Shown here piece after piece: positions 31,530-41,331 of a DNA stretch of 64,000 nucleotides; position 1 is the stretch's first letter; every line of letters starts with the position of its first letter. The notes below the pieces were generated by a model. That model searched no databases and was not told the origin of the DNA. It saw only the letters and a program-made list of their open reading frames with translations. Position numbers and translations under genes: made by a program. The DNA comes from JAVVSR01 sp964604875 (lineage in GTDB: Bacteria > Bacillota > Clostridia > Christensenellales > CAG-917): assembly GCA_964604875.1 (NCBI GenBank), contig CAZSAC010000001.1, positions 62,001 to 126,000 of the forward strand, read 5' to 3'.

Positions 31530-32126
31530 CTACCTCTTTTTTGTACCTATACTGATTCCGTCGCCCTCATAAAGCAAAACTGCGTCGAAATCCTCGTCTG
31601 TTTCAAGTTGTTGTAAATATGTTTTAAGCGATAAAATTATCGTGCGGTGCTTATGTAAAGGCTTATCCATAAAGGTATAGCCTTTAAATAGCACGTTGTC
31701 GGCAAAAATCACACCGCCTATTGAAAGAACCTTTTTAAGATACGGCAGAAATTGCGCATAGTGTCCTTTGGGTCCGTCAAGCAAAATAAAGTCAAACTCG
31801 CCCGTAAGATAGCGGATTATCTCTACCGCGTCGCCTTCCCAAAAAGTTACTCTGTCTAAAAACCCGGCTTTTTCAAAATTTTGTTTTGCCACCGCAATAG
31901 ACTCGGCGTCGATTTCAACGGTATAAAGTTTTGCGTCGCAGTTGGACAACATCAAAATTCCGCTGTAGCCTATCGCCGTACCAATTTCCAAAATCCTTTT
32001 TGGATTTTTGGCTTTTATCGTATCCTCCAAAATTGTTGCGCTTTCGTCCAAAATAATCGGCACTTTATGCGCTTTTGCGTAGGATTTTATTTCTTTTAAT
32101 ACCGAACTGTCCAAGCTAAGCCTCAA
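31530..32126 (-). CDS. SAM-dependent O-methyltransferase, TrmR-like
   Basis: This 198-residue protein has ILEIGTAIGYSGILM (SAM motif I), LYTVEIDAESIAVAKQNF, FDFILLDGPKGHY and GGVIFADNVLFKG, typical of the O-methyltransferase 3 family. The Bacillus homologue TrmR (YrrM) methylates 5-hydroxyuridine 34 in tRNA, and the adjacent U32 gene would supply ho5U. It overlaps rnj by eleven bases. Confidence 0.87.
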   Translation of the reverse strand: MRLSLDSSVLKEIKSYAKAHKVPIILDESATILEDTIKAKNPKRILEIGTAIGYSGILMLSNCDAKLYTVEIDAESIAVAKQNFEKAGFLDRVTFWEGDAVEIIRYLTGEFDFILLDGPKGHYAQFLPYLKKVLSIGGVIFADNVLFKGYTFMDKPLHKHRTIILSLKTYLQQLETDEDFDAVLLYEGDGISIGTKKR

Positions 32127-33771
32127 TAATTATCGGCAAAATCATCGGATATTGTCTATAACTGTTTACGATAAACTTCCTTAAGGCTTTTCTGATTATA
32201 GTTTTTAGGTCGAAAATATCTTCAACCGTTGAAAAATCGATGTTTTCCAGCGCGCGCGACACAACCTCTTTAGCCTGCTCGGGGAAAGCGTCGCTTAAAT
32301 GAACGCCTCTTAGAATTACGTCGGGACCGCTTAAAATCTCGCCTGTTTTGAAACGTATGGTTGTCAAAACGATAATAAAACCGTTGTCCGATAAGGCTTT
32401 TCTATCTCTTAAAACACCCTCTGCGTTATCGCCTAAGGCAATGCCGTCAATAAAGTTGTTGCCTGCGGGCACGTTGGACATTTTAACGATTTTGTTTTTT
32501 TGAACGCCAAGCATATTTCCTATAGACGGAATAAAAATGCTTTCGGGATTGATGCCCATACTTTCAGCAAGTAAAGCGTGCTTTTTTAAGTGTCGATATT
32601 CACCGTGAACAGGCACAAAATACTTTGGCTTCACCATAGCAAGCATCATTTTAAGTTCTTCCTTGCAAGCGTGTCCGGATACGTGAATGTCGAGGTCGGG
32701 GTTATAAATTACCTCTGCGCCCAAACGGTATAGATTGTTTATAACGTTGTAAACGCTACGCTCGTTTCCCGGGATTGGAGATGCAGAAATAACCACGGTA
32801 TCCGTTTTGTTTATGGAAATTTTATTAAAGTTACCTTCGCTCATTCTAAACAAAGCGCTCATAGGCTCGCCCTGACTTCCCGTACACAAAATGGTAATGC
32901 GCTCAGGCGGATACTTGTTTGCCTTATCGATGTCAATAAGAATATCGTCGTTATAGGATAACTCGTCAAGGTTATGCGCGATTTCCACGATATTTTTCAT
33001 ACTTCTTCCGCTTAAAACAATTTTGCGTTTGTACTTTGCGGATAAATCGAAAAGCTGTTGTAGCCTATAGTTGTTTGTAGAAAACGTTGCGATGATAAGA
33101 CGTTTGTTTTCGTTTTTGATAAAAATAGTTTCCAGTCCGTCGCCGACGACTTTTTCGCTCATCGTATGACCTTCTCTTTCGACGTTGGTGCTTTCACCAA
33201 GCATTAAAAGAACGCCTTTTTTGCCGATTTGAGTGATACGCTCCATATCGGTAAGCTTTCCGTCGATAGGCGTAAAGTCGATTTTAAAGTCCCCCGTGTG
33301 GAAAACCACGCCTAAAGGAGTGGTAATTGCAAGCGCTGAAGCCTCGGCAATACTGTGACAAACCTTTATAAATTCTACAGAAAAGCAACCCGCAGAAACC
33401 GTCGAGCCAGCTGTCACCAAAGTCAAGCATTTGGTGCTTAGATTTCTTTCTTCCAGCTTATGCCTTATGATTGCAAGAGAAAAAGCCGTCCCGTAAATCG
33501 GGGCGTCCAGTTCGCTGATAAGATAGGGAATTGCGCCGATATGGTCCTCGTGACCGTGAGTGATAAAAATACCTTTGATTTTATTTTTATTTTGATTGAG
33601 ATAGGTTATATCGGGAACGACAACGTCAATCCCCGGGGTGTCCTCAGTTGGAAACGACATACCACAATCAACAATGATAATGCTGTCATTATATTCCAAA
33701 GCGGTCATATTTTTACCGATTTCCCCAACTCCCCCTAAAAATATAACCTTTAATGATTTAGAACCTGCCAA
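32116..33771 (-). CDS. rnj: Ribonuclease J
   Basis: This 551-residue protein has the metallo-beta-lactamase/beta-CASP layout: ITHGHEDHIGAIPYL (metal His/Asp), CHSIAEASA, HTGDFKIDFTPIDG, STNVEREGHT, ILCTGSQGEPMSAL and VPVHGEYRHLKKHA, then a C-terminal domain. RNase J is the 5'-exonuclease and endonuclease of RNA decay in Bacillota. The best start is a TTG (33771) with GGAGG nine bases upstream. A 9-bp stem (AATATAGTA/TACTATATT) lies between promoter and start. Confidence 0.96.
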   Translation of the reverse strand: MAGSKSLKVIFLGGVGEIGKNMTALEYNDSIIIVDCGMSFPTEDTPGIDVVVPDITYLNQNKNKIKGIFITHGHEDHIGAIPYLISELDAPIYGTAFSLAIIRHKLEERNLSTKCLTLVTAGSTVSAGCFSVEFIKVCHSIAEASALAITTPLGVVFHTGDFKIDFTPIDGKLTDMERITQIGKKGVLLMLGESTNVEREGHTMSEKVVGDGLETIFIKNENKRLIIATFSTNNYRLQQLFDLSAKYKRKIVLSGRSMKNIVEIAHNLDELSYNDDILIDIDKANKYPPERITILCTGSQGEPMSALFRMSEGNFNKISINKTDTVVISASPIPGNERSVYNVINNLYRLGAEVIYNPDLDIHVSGHACKEELKMMLAMVKPKYFVPVHGEYRHLKKHALLAESMGINPESIFIPSIGNMLGVQKNKIVKMSNVPAGNNFIDGIALGDNAEGVLRDRKALSDNGFIIVLTTIRFKTGEILSGPDVILRGVHLSDAFPEQAKEVVSRALENIDFSTVEDIFDLKTIIRKALRKFIVNSYRQYPMILPIIIEA

Positions 33772-33801
33772 ATATATAGTCCTCCATAATATAGTAGATG
33801 T

Positions 33802-33830
33802 ATTGTACTATATTTTATAAAAAAGCACAA
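33802..33830 (-). promoter_or_regulatory. Promoter of the RNase J operon
   Basis: TTGTGC (33830-33825), a 17-bp spacer and TACAAT (33807-33802) on the minus strand. A 9-bp inverted repeat (about 33796-33822) overlaps it and would lie at the RNA 5' end. Confidence 0.55.
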
Positions 33831-33858
33831 CAATTTGACTAGGAAAAAAAATTTACGA

Positions 33859-34566
33859 TTAACTTAAAAATTCGAACTTATTTAGATTATCCACAACATA
33901 CAAATTCGTTTGATAATAGCTTTTGAGCGTGCCGATATCCGACCAATACTCACGGGTTTCATAAGCCCTTGTTTTTCCCACCAATCTAGGGAACAAATCT
34001 TTTCCAAAATCATAAAAACCCTCAGGGATTAAATGCAAAACCTCACGTTTAAACATATAAATTCCCGTATTAATCAGCTTTTCTGTCGGGTTTAGCGGCT
34101 TTTCTATAAATTCTTCAACAATGCCGTTTCTAACCTTTACAACGCCAAAGCCTCGTGCGTCTTCAACCTCTTTTACCGCTATTGTGGCAATTTCTTCACC
34201 CTTTTTATGTTCATAATAAAACTCGGATAAATTGATTTCGGTAAACGCATCGCCCGAGATAACCAAAAAATCTTCTTCCAAGTCTTCGCTTGCCGCCTTA
34301 ACGCTTCCCGCAGTGCCCAAAGGCTTTTCCTCAATATAATAGCTTAGCTTAACCCCCAAATTGCTTCCGTCTTTAAAATAGTCGGTGATTGCCTCCGCTT
34401 TATAATTCAACGTTAAACGTATATCTGTAAAATCGTGCTTTTTTAGTAAGTCAATGATATAGTAAAGCACGGGTTTATCCAGCATTTTTACCATAGGTTT
34501 TGGAATATCGTTTGTCAACGGACGAAGTCTACTGCCTACTCCGCCGGCTAAAATAATTGCTTGCAT
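33859..34566 (-). CDS. Sugar nucleotidyltransferase (NTP-transferase family)
   Basis: This 235-residue protein begins AIILAGGVGSRLRPLTNDIPKPMVKM, the nucleotide-binding signature of sugar-1-phosphate nucleotidyltransferases. SGDAFTEINL holds a metal Asp, and EKPLNPTEKLINTGIYMF and WSDIGTLKSYYQTN follow. The length is that of a catalytic domain without a C-terminal beta-helix. It makes an NDP-sugar, perhaps GDP-mannose or dTDP/UDP-glucose; the base and sugar cannot be read from the sequence. Confidence 0.9.
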   Translation of the reverse strand: MQAIILAGGVGSRLRPLTNDIPKPMVKMLDKPVLYYIIDLLKKHDFTDIRLTLNYKAEAITDYFKDGSNLGVKLSYYIEEKPLGTAGSVKAASEDLEEDFLVISGDAFTEINLSEFYYEHKKGEEIATIAVKEVEDARGFGVVKVRNGIVEEFIEKPLNPTEKLINTGIYMFKREVLHLIPEGFYDFGKDLFPRLVGKTRAYETREYWSDIGTLKSYYQTNLYVVDNLNKFEFLS

Positions 34567-34706
34567 ATTTCTTTCCTCCGAAGATTAGCGTGCCTCTGTG
34601 TTTCCAAAATATGCAAATTTAAACCTAATATTGTAAAATAACAAAACTTTATACTTATTCCTTGTTTAAGACGTAAAATGCTATAAAGCTGTTTAATTCT
34701 ATAAAC

Positions 34707-34733
34707 AAAAAAACGCCCCGAACTCGGGACGCT
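34707..34733 (-). terminator. Terminator of the plsX-rnc-smc-ftsY operon
   Basis: An 8-bp stem (CGTCCCGA/TCGGGGCG, one G-U) with a 2-nt loop is followed on the minus strand by seven U, 18 bases past the ftsY stop. Confidence 0.8.
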
Positions 34734-34750
34734 TTATAAGAAACTTAATC

Positions 34751-35644
34751 CTAGAGAATTGCGTCTACAAAATCTTTCGGGTCAAACTCTAAAAGGTCGT
34801 CTATTTTTTCGCCAACGCCAACAAAAACCACAGGTATTTCCATTTCTGCAGAAATTGCCATTACAACTCCGCCCTTTGCCGTGCCGTCGATTTTGGTCAA
34901 TATTATTCCGTCAATATCAATGGCGTCAGAAAATACCTCCACTTGCGACAATGCGTTTTGTCCCGTGGTTGCATCAAGCACAATATAACTTCTGTAATCG
35001 GCATTTGGCATTTCTCTCATAACCACGCGGTGAATTTTTTTCAATTCTTCCATCAAATTCTTTTTATTGTGCAACCTACCCGCTGTATCAATTAAAACGA
35101 CGTCGGTATTTTTTGCTTTTGCCGATGCAAGCGCGTCAAAAACAACGCTGGCAGGGTCGCTTCCCTCTTGATGCTTTACAATTTTAACGTCTGCGCGTTC
35201 CGCCCAAACCTCTAACTGGTCGGACGCTGCCGCCCTAAAGGTATCAGCTGCGGCAACAATAACGCTTTTGCCTTGCTTTTTAAATAAATTGGCAAGTTTT
35301 CCGATTGCGGTTGTTTTGCCAACACCGTTTACCCCTGCGATAAGCAACACCAATGGATAGTCATACTTCGGAATTTCATAGCTAATACTATCCACCATAA
35401 TCTGCTTTAAAATCTCTCTGGCAGTTTCGGTATCCTTAACTTTCTTTTCAAAAACTTCCTGCTTGAAGTCTTCAATAATTTGATCCGTTGCGGTAACGCC
35501 CATATCAGAAAGCAATAAGGCTTCCTCAAGCTCGGCATAAAAATCATCGTCAAGCGCGCGTCCCGAAAAGGCGGAGTATATTTTTTTGGATAAGTTTTCT
35601 TTTGTTTTTTTAAGACCTTCTTTTAGTTTGCTGAAAAAACCCAT
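34751..35644 (-). CDS. ftsY: Signal recognition particle receptor FtsY
   Basis: This 297-residue protein has the NG domain of SRP GTPases: GVNGVGKTTAIGKLA (G1), DTFRAAASDQLEVWA, DTAGRLHNKKNLM (G3) and TKIDGTAKGG (G4). It has only a short basic N-terminus (MGFFSKLKEGLKKTKENLSKK begins it) and lacks the long acidic A domain of E. coli FtsY, as in other Bacillota. It docks SRP-ribosome complexes at the membrane. It starts three bases after smc. Confidence 0.97.
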   Translation of the reverse strand: MGFFSKLKEGLKKTKENLSKKIYSAFSGRALDDDFYAELEEALLLSDMGVTATDQIIEDFKQEVFEKKVKDTETAREILKQIMVDSISYEIPKYDYPLVLLIAGVNGVGKTTAIGKLANLFKKQGKSVIVAAADTFRAAASDQLEVWAERADVKIVKHQEGSDPASVVFDALASAKAKNTDVVLIDTAGRLHNKKNLMEELKKIHRVVMREMPNADYRSYIVLDATTGQNALSQVEVFSDAIDIDGIILTKIDGTAKGGVVMAISAEMEIPVVFVGVGEKIDDLLEFDPKDFVDAIL

Positions 35645-35647
35645 AAA

Positions 35648-38600
35648 CTAATTCTCCTCATTGACAAATTTCAGCGCGTCGGCAAGGTTGACTGATAGCA
35701 ACGTAGATACACCCTTTTCTTCCATTGAAACACCGAATATATTGTCGGAAATTTCCATAGTAGGCTTTCTGTGACTGATGACGATAAACTGCGTTTTTTC
35801 AGAAAACCGCTTTAAGTATTGCGCCAAAAGCCCTGCGTTTGCGTCATCTAAGGCTGTGTCGATTTCGTCCAAAACGCAAAACGGCATCGGACGCATTTTG
35901 ATTATTGCAAACAATATTGCAATAGCCGTCAAGGTTTTTTCTCCGCCCGACAAAAGTGTAATGTGCGCAAGCTTCTTTCCCGGAGGTTGGGCATAGATTT
36001 CAACGCCCGCCTCAAGAGGACTTTCAGGATTGCTGTCAACAATTTCCAGCTTACCTCTACCGCCTCCAAACAAATCTCTGAATGCGGTTTGGAAATTTTC
36101 GTTGATTTGAACAAACGCGTCGTTAAAACGTGTTGTCATTTCGTTGGTCAAATCTTCAATAATTTTAATTAAATCTTGTTTGCCTTTTTCCAAGTCCTCG
36201 CATTGGGCGGTTTCACGCTCAAAACGCTCGGAAACTTCCTTATATTCTTCAATGGCGTGAGGGTTAATATCGCCCAACTGGTTTATTGAGCGTTTAAGCC
36301 TTGAAATATTTTGTTGAGCGCTTTTTGTATCAAACTCCTCAACTCTAAATTCAACCGCCGATTGATATGTCAATTCATATTCTTCCCAAATATGGTCGTG
36401 AAGATATTTAATTTCACTATTGGTTTGCTCGAGCTTGTTTTCCTCTTTATAGCGTTTTTCTTTAAGGTCGTTAATTTGTTTATTAAGCCCGTCTCTTAAA
36501 CGGTCGATTTCCGATACGATTTCTTGCGCGTCCGACTTTTCTTTTCTAAACGCTTGCAACTTTTCTTCCAACACTCCAATTTTAACTCGGTCGGCGTCGG
36601 TGACTGCGCGCTTAGAGCTTAATGCTTCAATATTTTTTAAGTTTGCGCGGTTGGTTGCCAAATACGCTTGAATGTCTAAAAGGGTATTGCTTATCTCTTG
36701 ACACTCACCCTTTAAGCGAGAAATATCAATATCGTTTTGATCCATATCAGCCTTTAATTCTGCAATATTGACTCTTAAACCCACGATTTTAGAACTTAAA
36801 CTGGCTTGCTCTTGCTTAGTTGTATCAGCTGTCGAACGGGATTTTTCGGCAAGCTCGTCTGCGGTTAGGCGTTGTTTGATTACGTCGCCTTCAAGCTTAT
36901 CCGCCAATGCAAGTTTTTCTTCGGTGTCTTTGATTGCATACGTCAACTCTGAAATTTCGTTCGCTTGCTCTTGAACTTCGGCTTCCAGATTTTCCAAAAC
37001 CTCTGCAACTTTATTAAATTTTTCGTCGCTTACCAAAAGCTGAGCAACAACGCCTGACAACTTGATATCGCTTTCCCGCAAATCTTTTTCAGTTTCAACT
37101 ATATCGTTTTCAGCCTCAACGCACAAGCGAATAAGCTTTTCATAGTCGCGTCTTGCCTTATCTAAGTTTTCTTTGATGGCGTTTATTTCACGGTCTTTTG
37201 CCAAAATATTTGCGGTATCCGGCTTTGCGCTACCGCCCGTGATTGCGCCTTGTGGAATAATTATATCGCCGTCTAACGTGACGCTTTTATATGTATATGG
37301 ATATGTTTTTGAAATCCTAATTGCTGTATCGATATTGTTTACAACTATGGTATTTTTGCCCAACATTCCCCTGACGATACCGTCAATTTTTTTATCATAC
37401 GTCAGAAGGTCGGCGGCAAAACCGATAACGCCGTGCTCTTTTTCAACAACCTTGAGCGAGGCGTCGGGATACTGCCCTCTTATAACAGAAATCGGCTGGA
37501 AGGTAATTTTTCCGTAACCCTTGCGTTTTAGAAAATCAATGATGTATCTTGCGTCGTCTTCATCGTTGGTAACAATGTTTTGTAACCCGTTTCCAAACGC
37601 CGTATCAAACGCAGCCTCCATGCCCTCGGGGACGTTGATAAGCTCGGCAATAAGCCCCTGAGAACGCTTGGCAAGCTCGGGATTAACCTTAAAATCGTTC
37701 ATTAAAAGCTTAACCGCTCTGCCATAGCTATCATAGTTTTCCTTCATTTGGACGTTCATTTGATAGCGGGTGTCCAAAGCCGAAATACGGCTGTTTAATT
37801 TGCTTTTATCCTCGTTGAAAACAACAAGCGATTCACGCTTATCTTTCAATTCTTCTAAACATTCGTTGTGATGAATTTCAAGCTGAGCGCGCTCGTTTTT
37901 TAATTTAACGATATTGGCTTCTAGTATGGTTTTATTGGTATATTCTTTATCAAATAAAAGTTTTTTATCTTTTACGGTATTTTTTAAAACCTCTAAACGT
38001 TTGGCGTTTAAATCACGCTCGGCAACATATTTCCCCAGGTTGCTTTTGATGTTGGCAAGCTCCTCCACGGACAAAATCAATCTTTTATTCGCCTCGCCGA
38101 TGTCGCTTTCACTCGACGATAGCTTTTCATTGATTAAATCCAATTCCTTTTGAGATTGAGTCATCTCGGCAACCAACTTGTCTAATTGAAGTGTTTTTTG
38201 CTCCTTCGCAGTGACCTTATCCACCAAGGTTGCGGATTTTGTTTCTAAATCCGATGTAAAATTCTTCTCGTCTTTTTCCAGCCTTGCTATTTCGTTGGCG
38301 GTAGAAATTGCGCGCTCGGCGTAAACCTTGCCCTCGCCCGCAACGTGCTCTAAATCAACCTTCAGACGCAAAAGCTCCTCGTTTAGGGAAGAAATTTCAT
38401 CGTCGATTTTTATAACCTTCTCTTTAAGTTCCTCATATTTGTCTTCGTTCTCACGGTATTTGCCTTCTGCCTCGACAGTTTCTAAAATAACCTTAGAAAG
38501 CCTTTCCGTGATTGCGTCGACAACCTCTTTATTGGTTTCATACCTAAAAATAAAATAGTTTATTTCGGTGGACTTAAGCTCCTCAAAAAGCTCGTTATAC

Positions 38601-39241
38601 TTCATTGCGTTTTGAGCTTGCTTTTGTAACGGTGAAAGGCGAACCTCAATCTCGTGCAAAATATCGCGTACCCTCGACAAGCTTTCGTTTGCGCGCTCAA
38701 GCTTGCGTTCCGTCTCAATTTTTTTTGCTTTAAAGCTTGCAATCCCTGCGGCTTCTTCAAAAATTGCGCGCCTGTCAGACGGCTTTGCGTGAATGATTTG
38801 GTCTACCCTGCCTTGCCCGATAATCGAATAACCCTCTCTGCCGATGCCCGTATCGTGCAATAACCCAATTATATCTTTTAAACGGCACTTTCCGTGGTTG
38901 ATATAATATTCTCCAACACCGCTTCGGTCAATTTTTCTTGAAAGGACGACGTCGTCAAAATCTATCGGAAAAATCCTTGCTCGGTTATCAAAAAACAATG
39001 ATACTTCCGCATACGACAATGAACGGCGCATCTCTGTACCGTTAAAAATTACGTCGGTCATATTCTGTCCGCGCATTGTAGAGGGGCGTTGTTCGCCCAA
39101 AACCCAGCGGATTGAATCTGCAACGTTACTTTTGCCACACCCGTTTGGCCCTACAATAACAGTAATCCCCTCTTTAAAAGAGATTTCTGTTTTATCGGCA
39201 AACGACTTAAAGCCCTGCAATTCTAATTTTTGAAAATTCAT
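35648..39241 (-). CDS. smc: Chromosome segregation protein SMC
   Basis: The 1197-residue protein has full SMC length. The N-terminal ATPase has GPNGCGKSNVADSIRWVLG (Walker A), long coiled coils flank a hinge (about 510-680, with GGSAKPD at its end), and the C-terminal half has LLSGGEKTLTAIA (signature) and FCVLDEIDTALDDAN (Walker B). SMC organises and segregates the chromosome with ScpA/ScpB. I set the start at ATG 39241 (MNFQKLELQGFKSF), the usual family N-terminus, over an ATG 14 codons earlier. It sits between rnc and ftsY as in B. subtilis. Confidence 0.97.
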   Translation of the reverse strand: MNFQKLELQGFKSFADKTEISFKEGITVIVGPNGCGKSNVADSIRWVLGEQRPSTMRGQNMTDVIFNGTEMRRSLSYAEVSLFFDNRARIFPIDFDDVVLSRKIDRSGVGEYYINHGKCRLKDIIGLLHDTGIGREGYSIIGQGRVDQIIHAKPSDRRAIFEEAAGIASFKAKKIETERKLERANESLSRVRDILHEIEVRLSPLQKQAQNAMKYNELFEELKSTEINYFIFRYETNKEVVDAITERLSKVILETVEAEGKYRENEDKYEELKEKVIKIDDEISSLNEELLRLKVDLEHVAGEGKVYAERAISTANEIARLEKDEKNFTSDLETKSATLVDKVTAKEQKTLQLDKLVAEMTQSQKELDLINEKLSSSESDIGEANKRLILSVEELANIKSNLGKYVAERDLNAKRLEVLKNTVKDKKLLFDKEYTNKTILEANIVKLKNERAQLEIHHNECLEELKDKRESLVVFNEDKSKLNSRISALDTRYQMNVQMKENYDSYGRAVKLLMNDFKVNPELAKRSQGLIAELINVPEGMEAAFDTAFGNGLQNIVTNDEDDARYIIDFLKRKGYGKITFQPISVIRGQYPDASLKVVEKEHGVIGFAADLLTYDKKIDGIVRGMLGKNTIVVNNIDTAIRISKTYPYTYKSVTLDGDIIIPQGAITGGSAKPDTANILAKDREINAIKENLDKARRDYEKLIRLCVEAENDIVETEKDLRESDIKLSGVVAQLLVSDEKFNKVAEVLENLEAEVQEQANEISELTYAIKDTEEKLALADKLEGDVIKQRLTADELAEKSRSTADTTKQEQASLSSKIVGLRVNIAELKADMDQNDIDISRLKGECQEISNTLLDIQAYLATNRANLKNIEALSSKRAVTDADRVKIGVLEEKLQAFRKEKSDAQEIVSEIDRLRDGLNKQINDLKEKRYKEENKLEQTNSEIKYLHDHIWEEYELTYQSAVEFRVEEFDTKSAQQNISRLKRSINQLGDINPHAIEEYKEVSERFERETAQCEDLEKGKQDLIKIIEDLTNEMTTRFNDAFVQINENFQTAFRDLFGGGRGKLEIVDSNPESPLEAGVEIYAQPPGKKLAHITLLSGGEKTLTAIAILFAIIKMRPMPFCVLDEIDTALDDANAGLLAQYLKRFSEKTQFIVISHRKPTMEISDNIFGVSMEEKGVSTLLSVNLADALKFVNEEN

Positions 39242-39330
39242 TAAAAAAGCCCTATATATTGTATTATATAAAAATAATAACACAATTTAAGGACTTTGAA
39301 AAGCATTTTAATAGTTTTGTTTTTTTTAGG

Positions 39331-40026
39331 TTATTTTTTAAGGTTTATAATATCCAAAGCTTTCTTTGCCGCCTTTTGTTGAGCGTCTTTTTTTGTCCCT
39401 CCAAAACCGCTGGATATCCTTTCTCCGTCCAAGAATACGCTAAACTCAAAAGCAGGCTTACTCTCATCGCATATGTTGCTTAGCTCCTCCTCGGCATACC
39501 GTACAGTCAAGCCCGATTTGGTGGCGTATTCGTTTAAAATGGATTTATAATCATAGAAGTCATTTTTGTCGGTTTCGCTTTTTTTGATGACAGGCTCCAG
39601 CGCAGTCAAGATAAACTTTTTAACGGGCTCCATACCTCCATCAAGATAAATGCTTCCGACTATCGCCTCAAACATATCTTCCATAACCGAAAGATTTGTA
39701 TTGATTTTCATTTTAGTTTCCGAAAAGCCCATAATCAAAAAATCATTGAGTTGCAATTTTTTTATGGTATCCGCCAAAGGTTTGTCGCTGACGATTGTAG
39801 CGCGCATTCTTGTGAGCTGTCCCTCGTTAAAATTCGGATGTCTTGTTAAAAGTTCCTCTGCGATAACGAAATTTAGAATGCTGTCGCCTAAGAACTCCAA
39901 ATTCTGGTAAGATTTTTTCGAGCGTTTTGACACGCCTGAATTGTGCGTCAAAGCTCTTGTAAGAAGCTCCTTATTTTTATAGGTATAGCCAATAATGGTT
40001 TCTACCTTCAAAACATTTTCACTCAT
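39331..40026 (-). CDS. rnc: Ribonuclease III
   Basis: The protein has an RNase III domain with ALTHNSGVSK, the signature NLEFLGDSILNFVIAEEL (metal Glu and Asp) and DMFEAIVGSIYLDGG, and a C-terminal dsRNA-binding domain (about 150-230). It cuts double-stranded RNA in rRNA processing and decay. I chose ATG 40026 (MSENVLKVE), which overlaps the plsX stop by eight bases; in-frame ATGs at 40032 and 40074 lie inside plsX and lack a site. Confidence 0.95.
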   Translation of the reverse strand: MSENVLKVETIIGYTYKNKELLTRALTHNSGVSKRSKKSYQNLEFLGDSILNFVIAEELLTRHPNFNEGQLTRMRATIVSDKPLADTIKKLQLNDFLIMGFSETKMKINTNLSVMEDMFEAIVGSIYLDGGMEPVKKFILTALEPVIKKSETDKNDFYDYKSILNEYATKSGLTVRYAEEELSNICDESKPAFEFSVFLDGERISSGFGGTKKDAQQKAAKKALDIINLKK

Positions 40027-41035
40027 TTCCATTAGAAAAATTTTGCTCCAATTCTTTTTTAATTTCCCCGACAATATTTAGTTTTACAAGCTCGTCCGCC
40101 TGAAGAACGGCGGCGCAAACAGAATCCGCTTTTGCGCTTCCGTGAACCTTAACTACAACCTTGTTTACCCCAAGAAAAACAGCTCCGCCAGTTTTGCTGT
40201 AATCCAACTTGTTTTTCAACTGCTTTAATGCAGGTTTAAGCATTAACGCGCCAATTTTTGCACGTAAACCACCTGTTTTGATTTTTTGTTTTAAAATATC
40301 CATAATTGTCATCGCTGTACCCTCGATGGTTTTTAGGGCGATATTTCCGTTAAAACCGTCGGTAACGACAACCTCGTATTTTCCGCTCAATAAATCTCTG
40401 GCTTCCATATTTCCAACAAAATTTAAACTGCTGTTTTTCAATAAATCAAACGCCTCACGGGTAAGGTCAGTCCCTTTTTTATCTTCCGTTCCGTTAGATA
40501 ATAAAGCAATCTTTGGTTCTTTTTTATCGCCCGTTGACAGCATATAAAACGCCCTTGCCATATACGCGAAATGCAATAAGTTTACCGCCTTGCAATCAGC
40601 GTTTGCGCCACAGTCGCACAACACCATTTTTTTGTTGTCGTCAACCGTTGGGATAATCGGCGCCATCGCCGGACGGGATATACCCTTTATTCTGCCGATT
40701 TTTAAAAATGCGCCCGTCAATAATGCGCCCGTGCTTCCCGCAGACACTATACCGCCTACGTCGTCACGTTCAGCCAACGCGTCAAATGCCCTAACCATAC
40801 TACTGTCGGGTTTACCTTTGATTGCTGATGTCGGTGATTCCTCGTTGGAAATCACATCCCCTGCGTGGATTATTTCAATTCTCTCAGAATTACGGGTAAC
40901 AAGTTTTGATAAAACATCGGATTTTCCCGTTAAAATAACTTGAAGTTCGTTCTTCTTATCTAAAGCGCGCAATACTCCTTCAACAATTTCGTGGGGAGCA
41001 TGGTCGCCACCGTAAGCGTCTATAATGATTTTCAT
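40019..41035 (-). CDS. plsX: Phosphate acyltransferase PlsX
   Basis: This 338-residue protein has the PlsX pattern: MKIIIDAYGGDHAPHEIVEG, SAIKGKPDSSMVRAF, SAGSTGALL, LCDCGANADCKA, LLSNGTEDKKG and VVTDGFNGNIALKTIEG. It converts acyl-ACP to acyl-phosphate, the first step of phospholipid synthesis with PlsY. It lies between rpmF and rnc, the common order, but no acpP gene separates plsX from rnc here. No Shine-Dalgarno is visible before the ATG; a TATACT lies nine bases upstream, so a very short or absent leader is possible. Confidence 0.95.
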   Translation of the reverse strand: MKIIIDAYGGDHAPHEIVEGVLRALDKKNELQVILTGKSDVLSKLVTRNSERIEIIHAGDVISNEESPTSAIKGKPDSSMVRAFDALAERDDVGGIVSAGSTGALLTGAFLKIGRIKGISRPAMAPIIPTVDDNKKMVLCDCGANADCKAVNLLHFAYMARAFYMLSTGDKKEPKIALLSNGTEDKKGTDLTREAFDLLKNSSLNFVGNMEARDLLSGKYEVVVTDGFNGNIALKTIEGTAMTIMDILKQKIKTGGLRAKIGALMLKPALKQLKNKLDYSKTGGAVFLGVNKVVVKVHGSAKADSVCAAVLQADELVKLNIVGEIKKELEQNFSNGNE

Positions 41036-41103
41036 AATGAGTTTAGTATATGAAGATTGAAAAATGATAACCGCAAAATCTTACCATTTTTCATTTTTCA
41101 TCG

Positions 41104-41131
41104 AAAAAAGGCGAGTAAATTCATACTCGCC
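41104..41131 (-). terminator. Terminator after rpmF
   Basis: An 8-bp stem (GGCGAGTA/TACTCGCC) with a 6-nt loop is followed by six U on the minus strand, nine bases past the rpmF stop. Confidence 0.8.
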
Positions 41132-41139
41132 CATATTAA

Positions 41140-41331
41140 TTATTTGTCTGTTTTTTCTTTGATAACAACAACCTTTTCGCCGTCATAATATCCGCATTTA
41201 GGACAAACGACGTGGCTTTGCTTTAACTCGTGGCATTGTGGACATTCAGAAAGATTCGGAGCACTGATTTTCCAGTTTGCCGCACGGCTGTTACGTCTAG
41301 CCTTGGATACTTTACTTTTTGGTACTGCCAT
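41140..41331 (-). CDS. rpmF: 50S ribosomal protein L32
   Basis: The 63-residue protein starts MAVPKSKVSKARRNSRAA and retains both zinc-ribbon pairs, CPQC and CPKC. It is therefore the zinc-binding form. I chose ATG 41331, which has GGGAGG eight bases upstream, over an ATG six codons earlier. The gene begins inside the 3' end of yceD, so translation is probably coupled. Confidence 0.97.
   Translation of the reverse strand: MAVPKSKVSKARRNSRAANWKISAPNLSECPQCHELKQSHVVCPKCGYYDGEKVVVIKEKTDK

Noticed and set aside
34567..34706. Possible small RNA or riboswitch in the gap between the nucleotidyltransferase gene and the ftsY terminator
   Set aside because: The stretch is A/T-rich with no stable stem beyond the ftsY terminator and no recognised motif.
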